Shown: positions 1-9,172 of the stretch, piece by piece
Position numbering within the stretch: position 1 is the first letter of the stretch
How the letters are laid out: each line of letters opens with the position of its first letter
Assembly (NCBI GenBank): GCA_902536655.1
Contig: CACAYF010000003.1
Location: forward strand, 62,001-126,000
Source of the DNA: an uncultured Alphaproteobacteria bacterium
Lineage (GTDB): Bacteria; Pseudomonadota; Alphaproteobacteria; Methylaequorales; Methylaequoraceae
Length of the DNA stretch: 64,000 nucleotides
Direction of reading: 5' to 3'
Translations under genes and position numbers: made by a program
The notes under the pieces: model-generated
What the model was told of the DNA's origin: nothing
Databases searched by the model: none
Seen by the model: the letters and a program-made list of their open reading frames with translations, nothing else

Positions 1-451
1 GTAACATCTCTCCTTTTACTAATGAATCAAATGGGTTGTTTGGAATTATGTTTAATAAAATTTCTAAAAATGATGGAGGTTTAGAAACATTTATATTATT
101 TGCTTCCAAGTTGGTGTTTATTTCATTGCCTGGCTGTAACAAGTTTGCAAAAAAAAGAGAAATTGATATGGCTAAAAAAGTTGTTGTTATATATATAATT
201 ATAGATTTAATTCCAATTCTTCCTAAAGAACTAATATTTTGAAGATTCGCGACACCATTAATCAAAGAAAAGAAAACAATAGGAACAACTAGCATTTTGA
301 TCAATTTGAGAAAAACATCTCCACCAAACGAAAGAAAAAGTATAATTGAGTCTTCATATAATGAAGGAATAGGAATTATTCCCATTAACAAACCAAAAAT
401 TATTCCTGATACAAAACCAATAAATATTTTTTCTGTTAAACTTTTCTTCAT
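1..451 (-). CDS. Dicarboxylate/amino acid:cation symporter (DAACS family), 5' part
   Basis: The minus strand reads an open frame that runs off the left window edge, so only about the first 150 residues are present. It starts MKKSLTEKIFIGFVSG and carries hydrophobic helices and the stretch FLKLIKMLVVPIVFFSL, characteristic of the first membrane segments of DctA/GltP-type sodium- or proton-coupled symporters. The family imports C4-dicarboxylates, glutamate/aspartate or serine/threonine across the inner membrane; the substrate cannot be told from this fragment. The ATG lies only 2 nt after the CCA end of a tRNA-like structure, so normal 5' leader space is absent. The ORF-track entries on the plus strand here are shadows of this gene. 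Confidence 0.85.
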   Translation of the reverse strand, partial: MKKSLTEKIFIGFVSGIIFGLLMGIIPIPSLYEDSIILFLSFGGDVFLKLIKMLVVPIVFFSLINGVANLQNISSLGRIGIKSIIIYITTTFLAISISLFFANLLQPGNEINTNLEANNINVSKPPSFLEILLNIIPNNPFDSLVKGEML

Positions 452-453
452 TA

Positions 454-527
454 TGGTGCCCTCTACTGGTTACGCTCCAGTGGCTGAGTCTTACCAAGAC
501 CCTGTTTTACTATTAAACTAAGAGGGC
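454..527 (-). tRNA. tRNA-Thr(GGU)-like cloverleaf with non-canonical T loop
   Basis: On the minus strand a full cloverleaf can be drawn: 7-bp acceptor stem GCCCUCU/AGAGGGC, U8 A9, a 4-bp D stem, a 5-bp anticodon stem with loop UUGGUAA (anticodon GGU, U33 present), a 4-nt variable loop, a 5-bp T stem, discriminator A and encoded CCA. G1-C72, C2-G71 and the anticodon match threonine identity elements. However the T loop is AGCGUAA instead of UUCRANY, and the D loop has AG instead of GG. It ends 2 nt before the symporter ATG, and its 3' acceptor strand (GAGGG) sits where a Shine-Dalgarno would. It may be a divergent tRNA, a pseudo-tRNA, or a tRNA-like regulatory leader. Confidence 0.5.
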
Positions 528-641
528 AAGAAAAAATGAAATGATTTTTTTTAAATAATAATTGACTGATATTTTTACTATTAAAAATTAACTTAAGTTA
601 AAAGATATTTTAATAAGATAAAATTATAAGTTAATTTTTTT

Positions 642-2249
642 TTAAATATAATTAAAACTATTTGAAGATACTTTATTCCAATATACATTTAGTCTTGGGT
701 CATCTACATTGATTTTACCTTTTTTGATTAATTCTCCTTTTTCTACTTTTGGGTATATTTGGTCAGCTAATCTAATTTCGCTCTCTGATAGTCTTCTTAC
801 AATATGCCTTCTGTTTAATTCTGAGGGGTGCTTAACTCCTACAGACTCTAGTAATTCTTTAAAAACAAATAAAGTATTTTTATGAAAATTAAAGGCTCTT
901 TGAGATCTATCCTCAATATCTATAGCTCTATATCGCAATGGATCCATCGTCGCAATACCTGTTGGACATTCTCCAGTGTGGCAAGATCTACACTGTATAC
1001 AACCAATTGAAAACATGAAGGGTCTTGCCATGTTAACCCAATCAGTTCCCAGTGAACACATATGAGCCATATCAAATGCTGAGACTATTTTTCCTGAAAC
1101 CCCAATCTTAACTCTTTCTCTTAGGTTTGCCCCTATTAATGCATTGTCCACAAAAATTATTGCATCTTTGAGTGGTGATCCTATGTGGTCAGTGAATTCT
1201 GCAGGTGCTGCCCCTGTTCCTCCTTCAGCACCATCAATCGTGATAAAGTCAAGGTATTCTTTTTTCAAAACCATTGTTTTTACAATTGATATTAATTCCC
1301 AAGGGTGACCAATGCACATTTTTATTCCAACTGGTTTATTTCCAGATAATTTTCTTAGTTTTTTTGCAAAATTTATTAATTGATTTGGATTCGAAAATTC
1401 CCTGTGATTAGCGGGCGATACACAATCTTTTCCAAATGAGATTCCTCTTGTTTCTGCAATTTCTTTAGTTACTTTTGGTGCCATTAGCATTCCGCCATGA
1501 CCTGGTTTTGCACCTTGACTGATCTTAATTTCAATCATTTTAATTTGTTTCTTTTTGGCTATCTTTTCAAACCTTTCTGAACAAAAATCTCCATTTTTTT
1601 TTCTACAACCAAAATATCCAGTTGAAATTTGCCAAATTGTATCACCTCCACCTTCTTCATGGTACTTAGACATTGAACCTTCTCCAGTGTTGTGTGCAAA
1701 CCCCCCAAGTTTTGCAGCTTTATTCAAGGATGTTATTGCCGGTGGAGAAATTGCTCCGAAAGAAGTACCAGAAATGTTAAGAACTGACATATCATAGGAA
1801 TTTTTACCTATTCCAACTTTTGTTCTAAAGTCGCTATTTAAAATTGATGAGGGTGTTATTGAATGGTTTAACCAAACAAAATCGTCATCATACATTTTTT
1901 CCAATGAACCAAAAGGTCGAACTCCTTCAATATTTTTGGATCTTTGATAAACCATTGTTCTTTGATTTCGAGAATATGGAACCTCATCATCATCAGCTTC
2001 CCAATAGTATTGTCTTAATTCAGCTCTGATACTTTCAAGAAAAAATCTAAATCTACCTAGTAGTGGGAAATTGGTTAAAATAGATCTTTTTTTTTGAAGG
2101 AAATCTCTCAATGCAATAATGAATAATAAAAAAGAAAATACAAAAATTACTAGAAAATATGGTTGTAAGAATCCAGCAACCCCTGATACTACTGATAATA
2201 AGAATAAATAAAACAGTAATGAATATCTTCCCCAAATTAAATCAACCAT
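642..2249 (-). CDS. FMN-binding glutamate synthase family protein
   Basis: The protein has two N-terminal hydrophobic segments followed by a GltB-type FMN-binding TIM barrel: the DGAEGGTGAAP phosphate/FMN region and the cysteine cluster CIQCRSCHTGECPTG that binds an iron-sulfur cluster in glutamate synthases. It lacks the glutaminase and C-terminal GXGXG domains of true GOGAT, so the family is annotated by fold and its physiological reaction is not established. The track starts at a TTG (2267); the ATG at 2249 (MVDLIWGRYS) is a better start, giving about 535 residues. It stands alone between intergenic gaps. Confidence 0.85.
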   Translation of the reverse strand: MVDLIWGRYSLLFYLFLLSVVSGVAGFLQPYFLVIFVFSFLLFIIALRDFLQKKRSILTNFPLLGRFRFFLESIRAELRQYYWEADDDEVPYSRNQRTMVYQRSKNIEGVRPFGSLEKMYDDDFVWLNHSITPSSILNSDFRTKVGIGKNSYDMSVLNISGTSFGAISPPAITSLNKAAKLGGFAHNTGEGSMSKYHEEGGGDTIWQISTGYFGCRKKNGDFCSERFEKIAKKKQIKMIEIKISQGAKPGHGGMLMAPKVTKEIAETRGISFGKDCVSPANHREFSNPNQLINFAKKLRKLSGNKPVGIKMCIGHPWELISIVKTMVLKKEYLDFITIDGAEGGTGAAPAEFTDHIGSPLKDAIIFVDNALIGANLRERVKIGVSGKIVSAFDMAHMCSLGTDWVNMARPFMFSIGCIQCRSCHTGECPTGIATMDPLRYRAIDIEDRSQRAFNFHKNTLFVFKELLESVGVKHPSELNRRHIVRRLSESEIRLADQIYPKVEKGELIKKGKINVDDPRLNVYWNKVSSNSFNYI

Positions 2250-2409
2250 ACATTTAGAGATTAACAAATTTAAGAAAAAAAAAAATATTTTTTTAAAAGT
2301 CTAATTATTATACATTTGATTACATTTATGTTTTCTATTTTAGTCTAAGTGTTGTATATATATATTCAATTAATTCCATTACATGATATGAATCCAAAGC
2401 TCTAACAAT

Positions 2410-2760
2410 ATGAATGAACAGAAAATTCAAAAAGAGTTAAGAGAATTTGCAAAGAAAAGAGATTGGGAAAAATTTCACAAACTCAAAAATATTGCAATAT
2501 CAATAAATTTAGAATCTTCAGAACTTTTAGAAATTTTTCAATGGGAAAATGAAAACTCAAATTTTTGGTTAAAAAAAAAAAATAAAAGTTTGATTGAGGA
2601 AGAAATTGCAGACGTTATGTTGTACCTGTTGAGGTTCGTGGATATTGCAAAAATTGATTTAGAAAAGGCATGTATTGAGAAAATAAAAAAAAACAAAAAA
2701 AAGTACCCTATTAGTCTATCCAAAGGCATATCAACGAAATACAATAAATTAAAAAGATAG
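2410..2760 (+). CDS. MazG-like nucleotide pyrophosphohydrolase
   Basis: A 116-residue all-alpha protein with the MazG/dCTPase signature: an ESSELLEIFQW helix followed by EEEIADVMLYLLRF, which together supply the E-x-x-E and E-x-x-D metal ligands of the family. Members hydrolyse (d)NTPs, often dCTP or modified nucleotides, to NMP and pyrophosphate as house-cleaning enzymes. It lies just upstream of dcd, another deoxycytidine nucleotide enzyme, which makes a joint role in dNTP pool control plausible (inference). Confidence 0.85.
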   Translation: MNEQKIQKELREFAKKRDWEKFHKLKNIAISINLESSELLEIFQWENENSNFWLKKKNKSLIEEEIADVMLYLLRFVDIAKIDLEKACIEKIKKNKKKYPISLSKGISTKYNKLKR

Positions 2761-2777
2761 TAAAATAACCAGTTTAG

Positions 2778-2873
2778 ATGAAGAAAAATAAAAATAAATT
2801 TGAAAAACTTTCTAAGGCTTTAAGAAAAAATTTATTAAAAAGAAAGGAGAAAAAAAATGAGTATAATGCCTGA
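2778..2873 (+). CDS. Small lysine/arginine-rich protein upstream of dcd
   Basis: A 31-residue frame (starting [20 protein letters not shown]) that is too short for the ORF track. The pattern [14 protein letters not shown] resembles short basic proteins encoded next to murA in many Alphaproteobacteria. The frame runs 17 bases into dcd in another reading frame and contains the AAGGAG ribosome binding site of dcd, suggesting translational coupling. Function is unknown; nucleic-acid or ribosome binding would fit the charge, but that is inference. Confidence 0.55.
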   Translation: MKKNKNKFEKLSKALRKNLLKRKEKKNEYNA

Positions 2874-3411
2874 TTCTTGGATAAGAAAAATGGCTAAAGA
2901 AAAAGGAATGATTGATCCATTCATAGACAAATTGGAAAAAAAAAATGTCCTATCGTACGGTCTTTCTTCTTATGGCTACGATGCAAGAGTTTCGAAAAAT
3001 TTTAAAATTTTTACAAATGTTAATTCAGCAACTGTTGATCCCAAAAGTTTTTCAGAATCAAGCTTTGTAGATAGAAATGTTGACGCTTGTATTATACCCC
3101 CAAATAGTTTTGCATTAGCGCGAACTGTAGAATACTTCAAAATTCCGAAAGAAACACTTGTTATCTGTGTTGGCAAATCAACTTATGCAAGATGTGGTAT
3201 TATTGTAAATGTGACACCTCTTGAACCTGAATGGGAAGGTCACGTGACATTAGAGTTTTCAAATACAACACCACTCCCTGCCAAGATATATGCAAATGAA
3301 GGTGCCGCTCAATTTTTATTTTTTAAAGGAGATAATGTTTGTGATTTATCTTACGCAGATAGAAAAGGCAAGTATATGTTTCAAGAAGGAGTTACTCTTC
3401 CAAAATTATAA
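2857..3411 (+). CDS. dcd: dCTP deaminase
   Basis: A 184-residue protein with the dCTP deaminase pattern: LSSYGYDAR near the N terminus, [11 protein letters not shown] with the catalytic region, and [33 protein letters not shown], the trimeric dUTPase-like core. It converts dCTP to dUTP and ammonia on the way to dTMP. A strong AAGGAG lies about 8 nt before the ATG. It is followed after 2 nt by murA, so the two are probably cotranscribed. Confidence 0.96.
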   Translation: MSIMPDSWIRKMAKEKGMIDPFIDKLEKKNVLSYGLSSYGYDARVSKNFKIFTNVNSATVDPKSFSESSFVDRNVDACIIPPNSFALARTVEYFKIPKETLVICVGKSTYARCGIIVNVTPLEPEWEGHVTLEFSNTTPLPAKIYANEGAAQFLFFKGDNVCDLSYADRKGKYMFQEGVTLPKL

Positions 3412-3413
3412 TA

Positions 3414-4682
3414 ATGGATAAAATAGAAATAACAGGAGGAGATTCCCTTAATGGAAAAATAAAAATTAGTGGATCTAAAAACTCAGCACTTCCAATTTTA
3501 GCTGCGGCTTTGTTAACTGAAGAAAAAATATCGGTGTCTAATGTTCCCAATTTATCTGATATTTTTTCAATGTTAGAGTTATTGAGGTCACTGAATGTAA
3601 AAATAATTAAAAAAAAAAATAATATAGATTTAATATCCTCAACTCCAAAATCACTCTTGGCTCATTATAATTTGGTAAGAAAAATGAGAGCTTCCTTTTT
3701 AATTTTGGGTCCATTACTAGCAAGATATGGCAATGCCAAAGTTTCTCTTCCTGGTGGTTGTGCTATTGGGAATAGACCAGTCAACTTACATTTAGATGGT
3801 TTAGAAAAAATGGGTGTTGCTTTTAAAGTTGAAGAAGGATACATAACTGGAACCGTAAATGGCAGATTAAAAGGTGCAAAAATTAATCTTAATAAAATCT
3901 CTGTTGGGGCAACGGAAAATCTTATAATGGCAGCTACACTGGCTGAAGGAACAACTATTATTAATAATGCTGCAAAAGAACCTGAAATATCTGATTTATC
4001 AAAACTATTAATTAAAATGGGTGCTAGAATAAAAGGTTTTGGCACAAAAAAAATTATAATTAATGGAGTAAGAAAACTTAACAGATGTTCTTACAAAATA
4101 ATGCCTGACAGAATTGAATCAGGAACTTTCGCATTATGTGTATTTGGTTGCGGGGGAAAAGTAAAACTTGAAAATGTGAATAATGAAATTTGCAATCATT
4201 TGATTAAAGTTTTCAAACAACTCAAATCTCTTGAACTTAAAAAAACTGACAATGGCACAAGTTTACTGATTCAAAAAAATAAAAATGAAGAAATTTCTCT
4301 GTCAGTTAAAACTAGAGAGTACCCAGGATTTCCAACAGATTTGCAAGCACAATTAACTGCTTCACTATTAAAAACAAAAGGACGCTCAGAAATAGTTGAA
4401 AATATTTTTGAAAATAGGTTTATGCATATCAGTGAATTAATTAGAATGGGCGCAAACTTAAAGCAAATTGGGTCAAAGATTATTGTTAAGAATTGTAAAA
4501 AACTTAAAGGAGCTGAGGTAATGGCAACAGATTTAAGAGCATCGTCATGTCTTGTAATAGCAGCCTTAATGGCTGATGGTAAAACAACAATTAATAGAGT
4601 TTACCATCTAGACAGAGGATATGAAAATTTGGAAAAAAAATTGAAACTATGTGGTGCAAAGATTAAAAGAGTGCAGTCATGA
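3414..4682 (+). CDS. murA: UDP-N-acetylglucosamine 1-carboxyvinyltransferase
   Basis: The 422-residue length is standard for MurA. The N terminus MDKIEITGG..LNGKIKISGSKNSALPILAA and the active-site loop LPGGCAIGNRPVNLHLDG, with the fosfomycin-target cysteine, are present, as is DRGYENLEKKLK at the C terminus. It transfers enolpyruvate from PEP to UDP-GlcNAc, the first committed step of peptidoglycan synthesis in the cytoplasm. The stop overlaps the hisG start by 4 bases. Confidence 0.97.
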   Translation: MDKIEITGGDSLNGKIKISGSKNSALPILAAALLTEEKISVSNVPNLSDIFSMLELLRSLNVKIIKKKNNIDLISSTPKSLLAHYNLVRKMRASFLILGPLLARYGNAKVSLPGGCAIGNRPVNLHLDGLEKMGVAFKVEEGYITGTVNGRLKGAKINLNKISVGATENLIMAATLAEGTTIINNAAKEPEISDLSKLLIKMGARIKGFGTKKIIINGVRKLNRCSYKIMPDRIESGTFALCVFGCGGKVKLENVNNEICNHLIKVFKQLKSLELKKTDNGTSLLIQKNKNEEISLSVKTREYPGFPTDLQAQLTASLLKTKGRSEIVENIFENRFMHISELIRMGANLKQIGSKIIVKNCKKLKGAEVMATDLRASSCLVIAALMADGKTTINRVYHLDRGYENLEKKLKLCGAKIKRVQS

Positions 4683-5326
4683 GGGATATTATTTTAGCCC
4701 TTCCAAAAGGAAGAATTTTAAATGAACTTGTGCCTCTTTTGAAAAAAGTTGAAATTGAACCAGAACAAGATTTTTTTGATAATAAAAGTAGGAAACTTAT
4801 GTTTCGTACGAATAAAGAAAACCTATCTATTATCAAAGTTAGGGCGTTTGATGTTGCTACGTTTGTTGCTTTAGGAGCAGCACAAATAGGAGTAGCAGGC
4901 GATGATGTTCTCAATGAGTTTGATTACAAAGAAATTTACAATGTCTTGGATTTAGGTATTGGAAAGTGTAGGCTATCAGTAGCAGAAAAAATTGATGTAA
5001 AAAAAGAAAACTTTCAAAACAATGGTCATATAATGGTTGCTACAAAGTATAAAAACACGGTGATAAATTTTTTTGCTAATAAAGGCGTTAGAGCTGAATG
5101 TATTAAATTAAACGGAGCTATCGAACTTGCTCCAAGATTAGGAATTTGTTCAACAATCGTAGATTTAGTCTCAACAGGAAGAACACTGAAAGAGAACAAT
5201 TTAAAAGAATCTGATGTTTTGCTTAAGATCACCTCTAAATTAATTGTAAATAAGATTTCTTACAAAATAATGAATTCAGAAATTTCAAAAATAATTAATA
5301 AATTTTCTAGGATAATAAATGGTTAA
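4679..5326 (+). CDS. hisG: ATP phosphoribosyltransferase catalytic subunit, short form
   Basis: A 215-residue HisG beginning RDIILALPKGRILNE and containing the PRPP-binding element ICSTIVDLVSTGRTLKENN. It catalyses the first step of histidine synthesis. The length shows the short HisG_S type, which lacks the C-terminal histidine-sensing domain and needs the regulatory partner HisZ. No hisZ is present in this window. The start overlaps murA by 4 nt and the end overlaps hisD by 8 nt, indicating one operon. Confidence 0.96.
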   Translation: MRDIILALPKGRILNELVPLLKKVEIEPEQDFFDNKSRKLMFRTNKENLSIIKVRAFDVATFVALGAAQIGVAGDDVLNEFDYKEIYNVLDLGIGKCRLSVAEKIDVKKENFQNNGHIMVATKYKNTVINFFANKGVRAECIKLNGAIELAPRLGICSTIVDLVSTGRTLKENNLKESDVLLKITSKLIVNKISYKIMNSEISKIINKFSRIING

Positions 5327-6614
5327 AATATTGAATACGAGACAAAGTGATTTCAAAATAAAATTTGATAGTTTGCTAAAGAAACGTGAAAAGGATGATG
5401 AAAATATAGATAAAATTGTATCAAAGATTATCCATGATGTTCGCAAAAACTCAGATAATGCATTACTGAGGTTAACTAACAAACTTGATAAATCTAATTT
5501 TAAAAAGATTCAAGATTTAACTGTTAAAAACTCTGAATTTGAAAAATGTTTTCAGGATCTTTCGCCTGGTATAAAGAAATCCCTGAACATAGCTATAAAA
5601 AGGATTAAGTCGTATCATAAAAAACAGATGCCTAAAAATAATATGTATAGAGACAATGAGGGTGTGACACTTGGGGGTATTTGGAATCCAATAGAATCAG
5701 TTGGTCTTTACGTTCCAGGAGGTAAAGCTGCATATCCATCCTCTTTGATAATGAATGCAGTTCCTGCTATTGTGGCTGGAGTGAAACGAATAGTTGTGAC
5801 AGTTCCAGCTAGAAATGGAGAAACAAATCCATTGGTTTTAGCATGTTGTAAGATTTTAGGAATAAAAGAGGTATATAAGATTGGAGGTGCACAAGCTATA
5901 TCAGCTTTAGCTATGGGTACCAAATCAATTAGAAAGGTGGATAAAATTTTTGGTCCAGGCAATGCTTATGTTGCATCTGCTAAAAAGCAATTTTTTGGGA
6001 CAGTCGGGATAGATATGATTGCAGGTCCATCGGAGGTATTAATTGTTGCTGATTCTAGAAACAACCCAGATCATATAGCTATTGATTTGTTAGCTCAAGC
6101 TGAACATGATGAATTAGCTCAATCAATATTAATTACCGATGACAAAAAATTTTCTGAAAAGGTAATCAAAAGTATTAATAATTTCTTAAAAAAACTTGAG
6201 AGAAGAACCATTGCCAGATCTAGTTGGAACAACTTTGGTGCAGTTATTATTTGTGATAATCTTTACAAATCAGCAGAACTAATTAATGACATTGCCCCAG
6301 AACATTTAGAAATTGCAGTTGAAAAACCAAAAAGATTTCTTAAAAAAATCAAGAATGCAGGTGCCATCTTTTTAGGTCGTTTTACACCAGAGGCAATAGG
6401 TGATTATGTTGCAGGTCCCAACCACGTTTTGCCTACAGATAGAACTGCAAGATTTTCCTCTGGATTGAATTTATTAGACTATTTTAAGAGATCGTCTGTA
6501 GTTGAATGTAACAAAAAAAATTTAAGCAGAATCGGAAAAGATGCTATTAATCTTGCATATGAAGAGGGTTTACAAGCACATGCTTTGTCAATAGAATGCA
6601 GAATAACTAAATAA
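5319..6614 (+). CDS. hisD: Histidinol dehydrogenase
   Basis: A 431-residue protein with family hallmarks: [56 protein letters not shown], the zinc/catalytic [12 protein letters not shown] and [15 protein letters not shown]. It oxidises L-histidinol to histidine with two NAD+, the last two steps of the pathway. It overlaps hisG and is followed 8 nt later by infA. Confidence 0.97.
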   Translation: MVKILNTRQSDFKIKFDSLLKKREKDDENIDKIVSKIIHDVRKNSDNALLRLTNKLDKSNFKKIQDLTVKNSEFEKCFQDLSPGIKKSLNIAIKRIKSYHKKQMPKNNMYRDNEGVTLGGIWNPIESVGLYVPGGKAAYPSSLIMNAVPAIVAGVKRIVVTVPARNGETNPLVLACCKILGIKEVYKIGGAQAISALAMGTKSIRKVDKIFGPGNAYVASAKKQFFGTVGIDMIAGPSEVLIVADSRNNPDHIAIDLLAQAEHDELAQSILITDDKKFSEKVIKSINNFLKKLERRTIARSSWNNFGAVIICDNLYKSAELINDIAPEHLEIAVEKPKRFLKKIKNAGAIFLGRFTPEAIGDYVAGPNHVLPTDRTARFSSGLNLLDYFKRSSVVECNKKNLSRIGKDAINLAYEEGLQAHALSIECRITK

Positions 6615-6622
6615 CTAATGGT

Positions 6623-6841
6623 ATGGCTAAAGACGAATTAATGGAATTTACAGGAACAGTGAAAGAACTGTTACCAAATGCTATGTTTAGGGTCCTGCTT
6701 GACAATAATCATGAAATAATTGCACACACAGCTGGAAAGATGAGAAAATTTAGAATCAGAGTGCTCGCAGGTGATCGTGTTACAGTAGAAATGACCCCTT
6801 ATGATCTTACAAAGGGTAGAATAACATTTAGGCACAAATAA
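6623..6841 (+). CDS. infA: Translation initiation factor IF-1
   Basis: The 72-residue protein is a single S1/OB-fold with the canonical IF-1 course: [42 protein letters not shown] and [16 protein letters not shown] at the C terminus. It binds the ribosomal A site during initiation. The order hisD-infA-maf is a familiar alphaproteobacterial arrangement. Confidence 0.98.
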   Translation: MAKDELMEFTGTVKELLPNAMFRVLLDNNHEIIAHTAGKMRKFRIRVLAGDRVTVEMTPYDLTKGRITFRHK

Positions 6842-6844
6842 TTT

Positions 6845-7423
6845 TTGATAGAAAATCGTAAAATAATTTTAGCTTCTCAATCTCACAGAAGAATAGAACT
6901 ATTGAATCTTTTGGGATTGAAGAACATTGAAATTGAAAATCATAAGGTTGATGAAGAAAATTTTAAGTGGAAAAAACCCTATTCAAAATCAATTTTAGAC
7001 TTATCAGAACTTAAAGCTCGTTCAATACAAAATAAAAAAAATAAAAATTCAATTATAATTGCAGGTGATACTGTGGTTATCCGTGCAGGAAAACTTTTTA
7101 ATAAAACAAATTCTACAAGGGAAATAAAAGGTTATTTAAAAACGCTTTCAGGAAGAAAACACTTTGTCTATGGAGGTTTGTGTGTTTTATCACCTTCAGG
7201 AAAATCTTTCAGAAAATTTTCAAAAACAGAAGTTTACTTTAATAAAATAAATGATCATGAAATTACAAAACAAATTTTAGACGATGGTGTTGGTAAAGCT
7301 GGTGGTTACGCTCTTCAAAATTTTGGTTCACGTTTTGTAAAAAAAATTCATGGTTGCTACACAAATGTTATTGGAATGTCAATTCCAGAGTTGTATAAAA
7401 TATTAAAAAATCCAGAGTTATAA
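6845..7423 (+). CDS. maf: Maf-like nucleotide pyrophosphatase
   Basis: A 192-residue Maf protein: ILASQSHRRIELLNLLG, with His replacing the usual Pro of the SxRR motif, IIAGDTVV with the catalytic Asp, and VGKAGGYALQNFGSRFV. The family removes pyrophosphate from non-canonical or pyrimidine NTPs (dTTP/UTP). The reading frame has no ATG near its beginning. The TTG at 6845, 3 nt after the infA stop, is the likely start, consistent with coupling to infA. Confidence 0.9.
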   Translation: MIENRKIILASQSHRRIELLNLLGLKNIEIENHKVDEENFKWKKPYSKSILDLSELKARSIQNKKNKNSIIIAGDTVVIRAGKLFNKTNSTREIKGYLKTLSGRKHFVYGGLCVLSPSGKSFRKFSKTEVYFNKINDHEITKQILDDGVGKAGGYALQNFGSRFVKKIHGCYTNVIGMSIPELYKILKNPEL

Positions 7424-7484
7424 TTTTTGTTTCTAAAAATGTATTATAATGCTAAAAAATCTTAATATTTAATTATTTTTTTTT

Positions 7485-7557
7485 GCCCAGGTAGCTCAGT
7501 TGGTAGAGCAAGCGACTGAAAATCGCTGTGTCGGTGGTTCAATTCCTCCCCTGGGCA
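7485..7557 (+). tRNA. tRNA-Phe(GAA)
   Basis: Canonical cloverleaf: acceptor GCCCAGG/CCTGGGC, D arm GCTCAGTTGGTAGAGC, anticodon loop CTGAAAA (anticodon GAA) and T loop TTCAATT. The discriminator is A and the next bases are CCT, so the CCA end is not fully encoded and must be added. A good -10 hexamer TATAAT lies at 7445-7450, about 35 nt upstream. Confidence 0.97.
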
Positions 7558-7567
7558 CCTTAATTAT

Positions 7568-8263
7568 ATGTTTAACTATAACCTTTTAATAATAATATCA
7601 CTCATTTGGACCACATCATGTGAATTCAGTCAAAAAGATTATTTTCCCTCAACTTACGGATTAAAGTGGGTATACTCTGTTGTAATTCAATCGTCTTATA
7701 CAGGTAAAAGTAGCAATAAAAGGGTAATGATAACCAATTTTTATCAGTCAAAAAAAAATAAAGTTGAGGAATTCTCAAAACTCCATTCTGATGGTAGTTA
7801 CTATTCCTATGAAATAAGAGATGGTAAGGTTGAAAGAACTTCAGTTATACTCACTTTTTCTGAAGGAATTGATGAACCTGTAAAAAAAATCATTTATCCA
7901 GACCTTAATTTTAAACAGAAAGAATGGATAGTTAAAGAACAACTATTTTTAGTAAGAGGTTTTCAGCCTCCATTATTAAATGTAAAGCCAAGGTCACAAC
8001 TGGAAATGTACTATAAAATTAAAGAAAGACACAAAAGAATCAAAATTAAGAACACAACGTACGATGATTGTATTGAGATTGAGGGCACTGGTAATACAGA
8101 GTTTATCGGAGACACACGATCTGGCCCTATTAATGTAGAAGTAAGGAATAATGAAATTCTCTGTAATAATATTGGACTAATAAAGCAAGTTCGTACTGAA
8201 AACACAAATGCGTCAGCTTTTGGAAATATGACTTTAACCAAAAACCTGATGAGCTTTAAATAG
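7568..8263 (+). CDS. Putative lipoprotein of unknown function
   Basis: A 231-residue protein with a short hydrophobic leader and TTSC at residues 15-18, a possible weak lipobox, so it may be exported and lipid-anchored. The rest is predicted beta-rich with many polar residues (YGLKWVYSVVIQ, DDCIEIEGTGNTEFIG). I do not recognise the family. Its stop codon is directly followed by the ATG of a GT2 glycosyltransferase, suggesting cotranscription and perhaps an envelope role. Confidence 0.7.
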   Translation: MFNYNLLIIISLIWTTSCEFSQKDYFPSTYGLKWVYSVVIQSSYTGKSSNKRVMITNFYQSKKNKVEEFSKLHSDGSYYSYEIRDGKVERTSVILTFSEGIDEPVKKIIYPDLNFKQKEWIVKEQLFLVRGFQPPLLNVKPRSQLEMYYKIKERHKRIKIKNTTYDDCIEIEGTGNTEFIGDTRSGPINVEVRNNEILCNNIGLIKQVRTENTNASAFGNMTLTKNLMSFK

Positions 8264-9172
8264 ATGAGCTCTGTATCTTTTATTATACCTGTATATAACA
8301 AATCCTCTTTTTTAAATCATGTAATCAAATGTCTTAAAAATCAGTCAGGTGATTTTGAACGTGAATTTATTTTTATTGATGACGGGTCAACAGATGAATC
8401 ATATGAAATAATTTTGTCCATGACTAAAAAATTAGAAAATACAAGAATCTTTAGACAAAAAAATATGGGATCTGCTAATGCGACAAATACAGGAATTAAA
8501 AATGCTCGAATGAAATATTTGAAATTTCTTGATGCAGACGACATTATTTTGAGTGAAACTACATCTGCTCTTATGAATATACTTGAAAGAAAATCAGATT
8601 TAGTATTAGTTTATGGTCTTCAAAGGAAAGTGAAGAATCTAAATGTTGTCAATATTTTTGAAAAGTTTGATAAAAATAATTTCTCGATCATTCAGAATCC
8701 CATCAAAATGGCAATGAGAAATTCAATGTTTAATCCATCACAATTTTTGGCTAGGACTGACTTATGCAAAAAAGTTGGTGGTTGCGATGAGAGAATAAAA
8801 TTTAGTCAAGAATATTCTCTTACGCTAAAACTTTCTATGTTAGGAAAGTTTGCAAAATTAAATTTTCCGACAACTATACTTCCATTAGTTGCTCCTGGAC
8901 AAATTTCTGAGAAAAAAAATAACCAAATATTCAGGGTTTCTAAAGCTTTAGAACTTTTTATTGAAGATAACTCTGAATTACAAAATAGGTACAAACTGTA
9001 TGCACAACGAAGGTTAACAGCAAGAGCTTGGAGATTTGCCAAAAGATTTAAAAAGTCAGGTTATTTGTCAAAATGGTTTGTATTATATTTAAAAGGATTT
9101 TTTTATTTAAATTCAAATATTTTAGAAAACTGTAGAAAGGCAAATAAAATTTATGATGAATTTTTAGATTAA
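8264..9172 (+). CDS. Glycosyltransferase family 2
   Basis: A 302-residue GT-A fold enzyme: VSFIIPVYNKSSFLNHVIKC at the N terminus, FIDDGSTDESYEI (nucleotide-sugar binding), GSANATNTGIKNARMKYLKFLDADD with the DxD-like metal motif, and a C-terminal helical region. It probably transfers a sugar during polysaccharide or glycolipid synthesis; donor and acceptor are unknown. It starts immediately after the preceding lipoprotein stop and ends overlapping the opposite-strand gene by 4 bases. Confidence 0.9.
   Translation: MSSVSFIIPVYNKSSFLNHVIKCLKNQSGDFEREFIFIDDGSTDESYEIILSMTKKLENTRIFRQKNMGSANATNTGIKNARMKYLKFLDADDIILSETTSALMNILERKSDLVLVYGLQRKVKNLNVVNIFEKFDKNNFSIIQNPIKMAMRNSMFNPSQFLARTDLCKKVGGCDERIKFSQEYSLTLKLSMLGKFAKLNFPTTILPLVAPGQISEKKNNQIFRVSKALELFIEDNSELQNRYKLYAQRRLTARAWRFAKRFKKSGYLSKWFVLYLKGFFYLNSNILENCRKANKIYDEFLD

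Noticed and set aside
36-521. Plus-strand ORFs 36-242 and 297-521
   Set aside because: They are antisense shadows of the symporter gene and the cloverleaf; the minus-strand frame has clear family motifs.
454-527. Plus-strand tRNA at the cloverleaf
   Set aside because: Read on the plus strand it lacks the two-base U8-A9 spacer and a usable anticodon arm in the right place; the minus strand fits far better.
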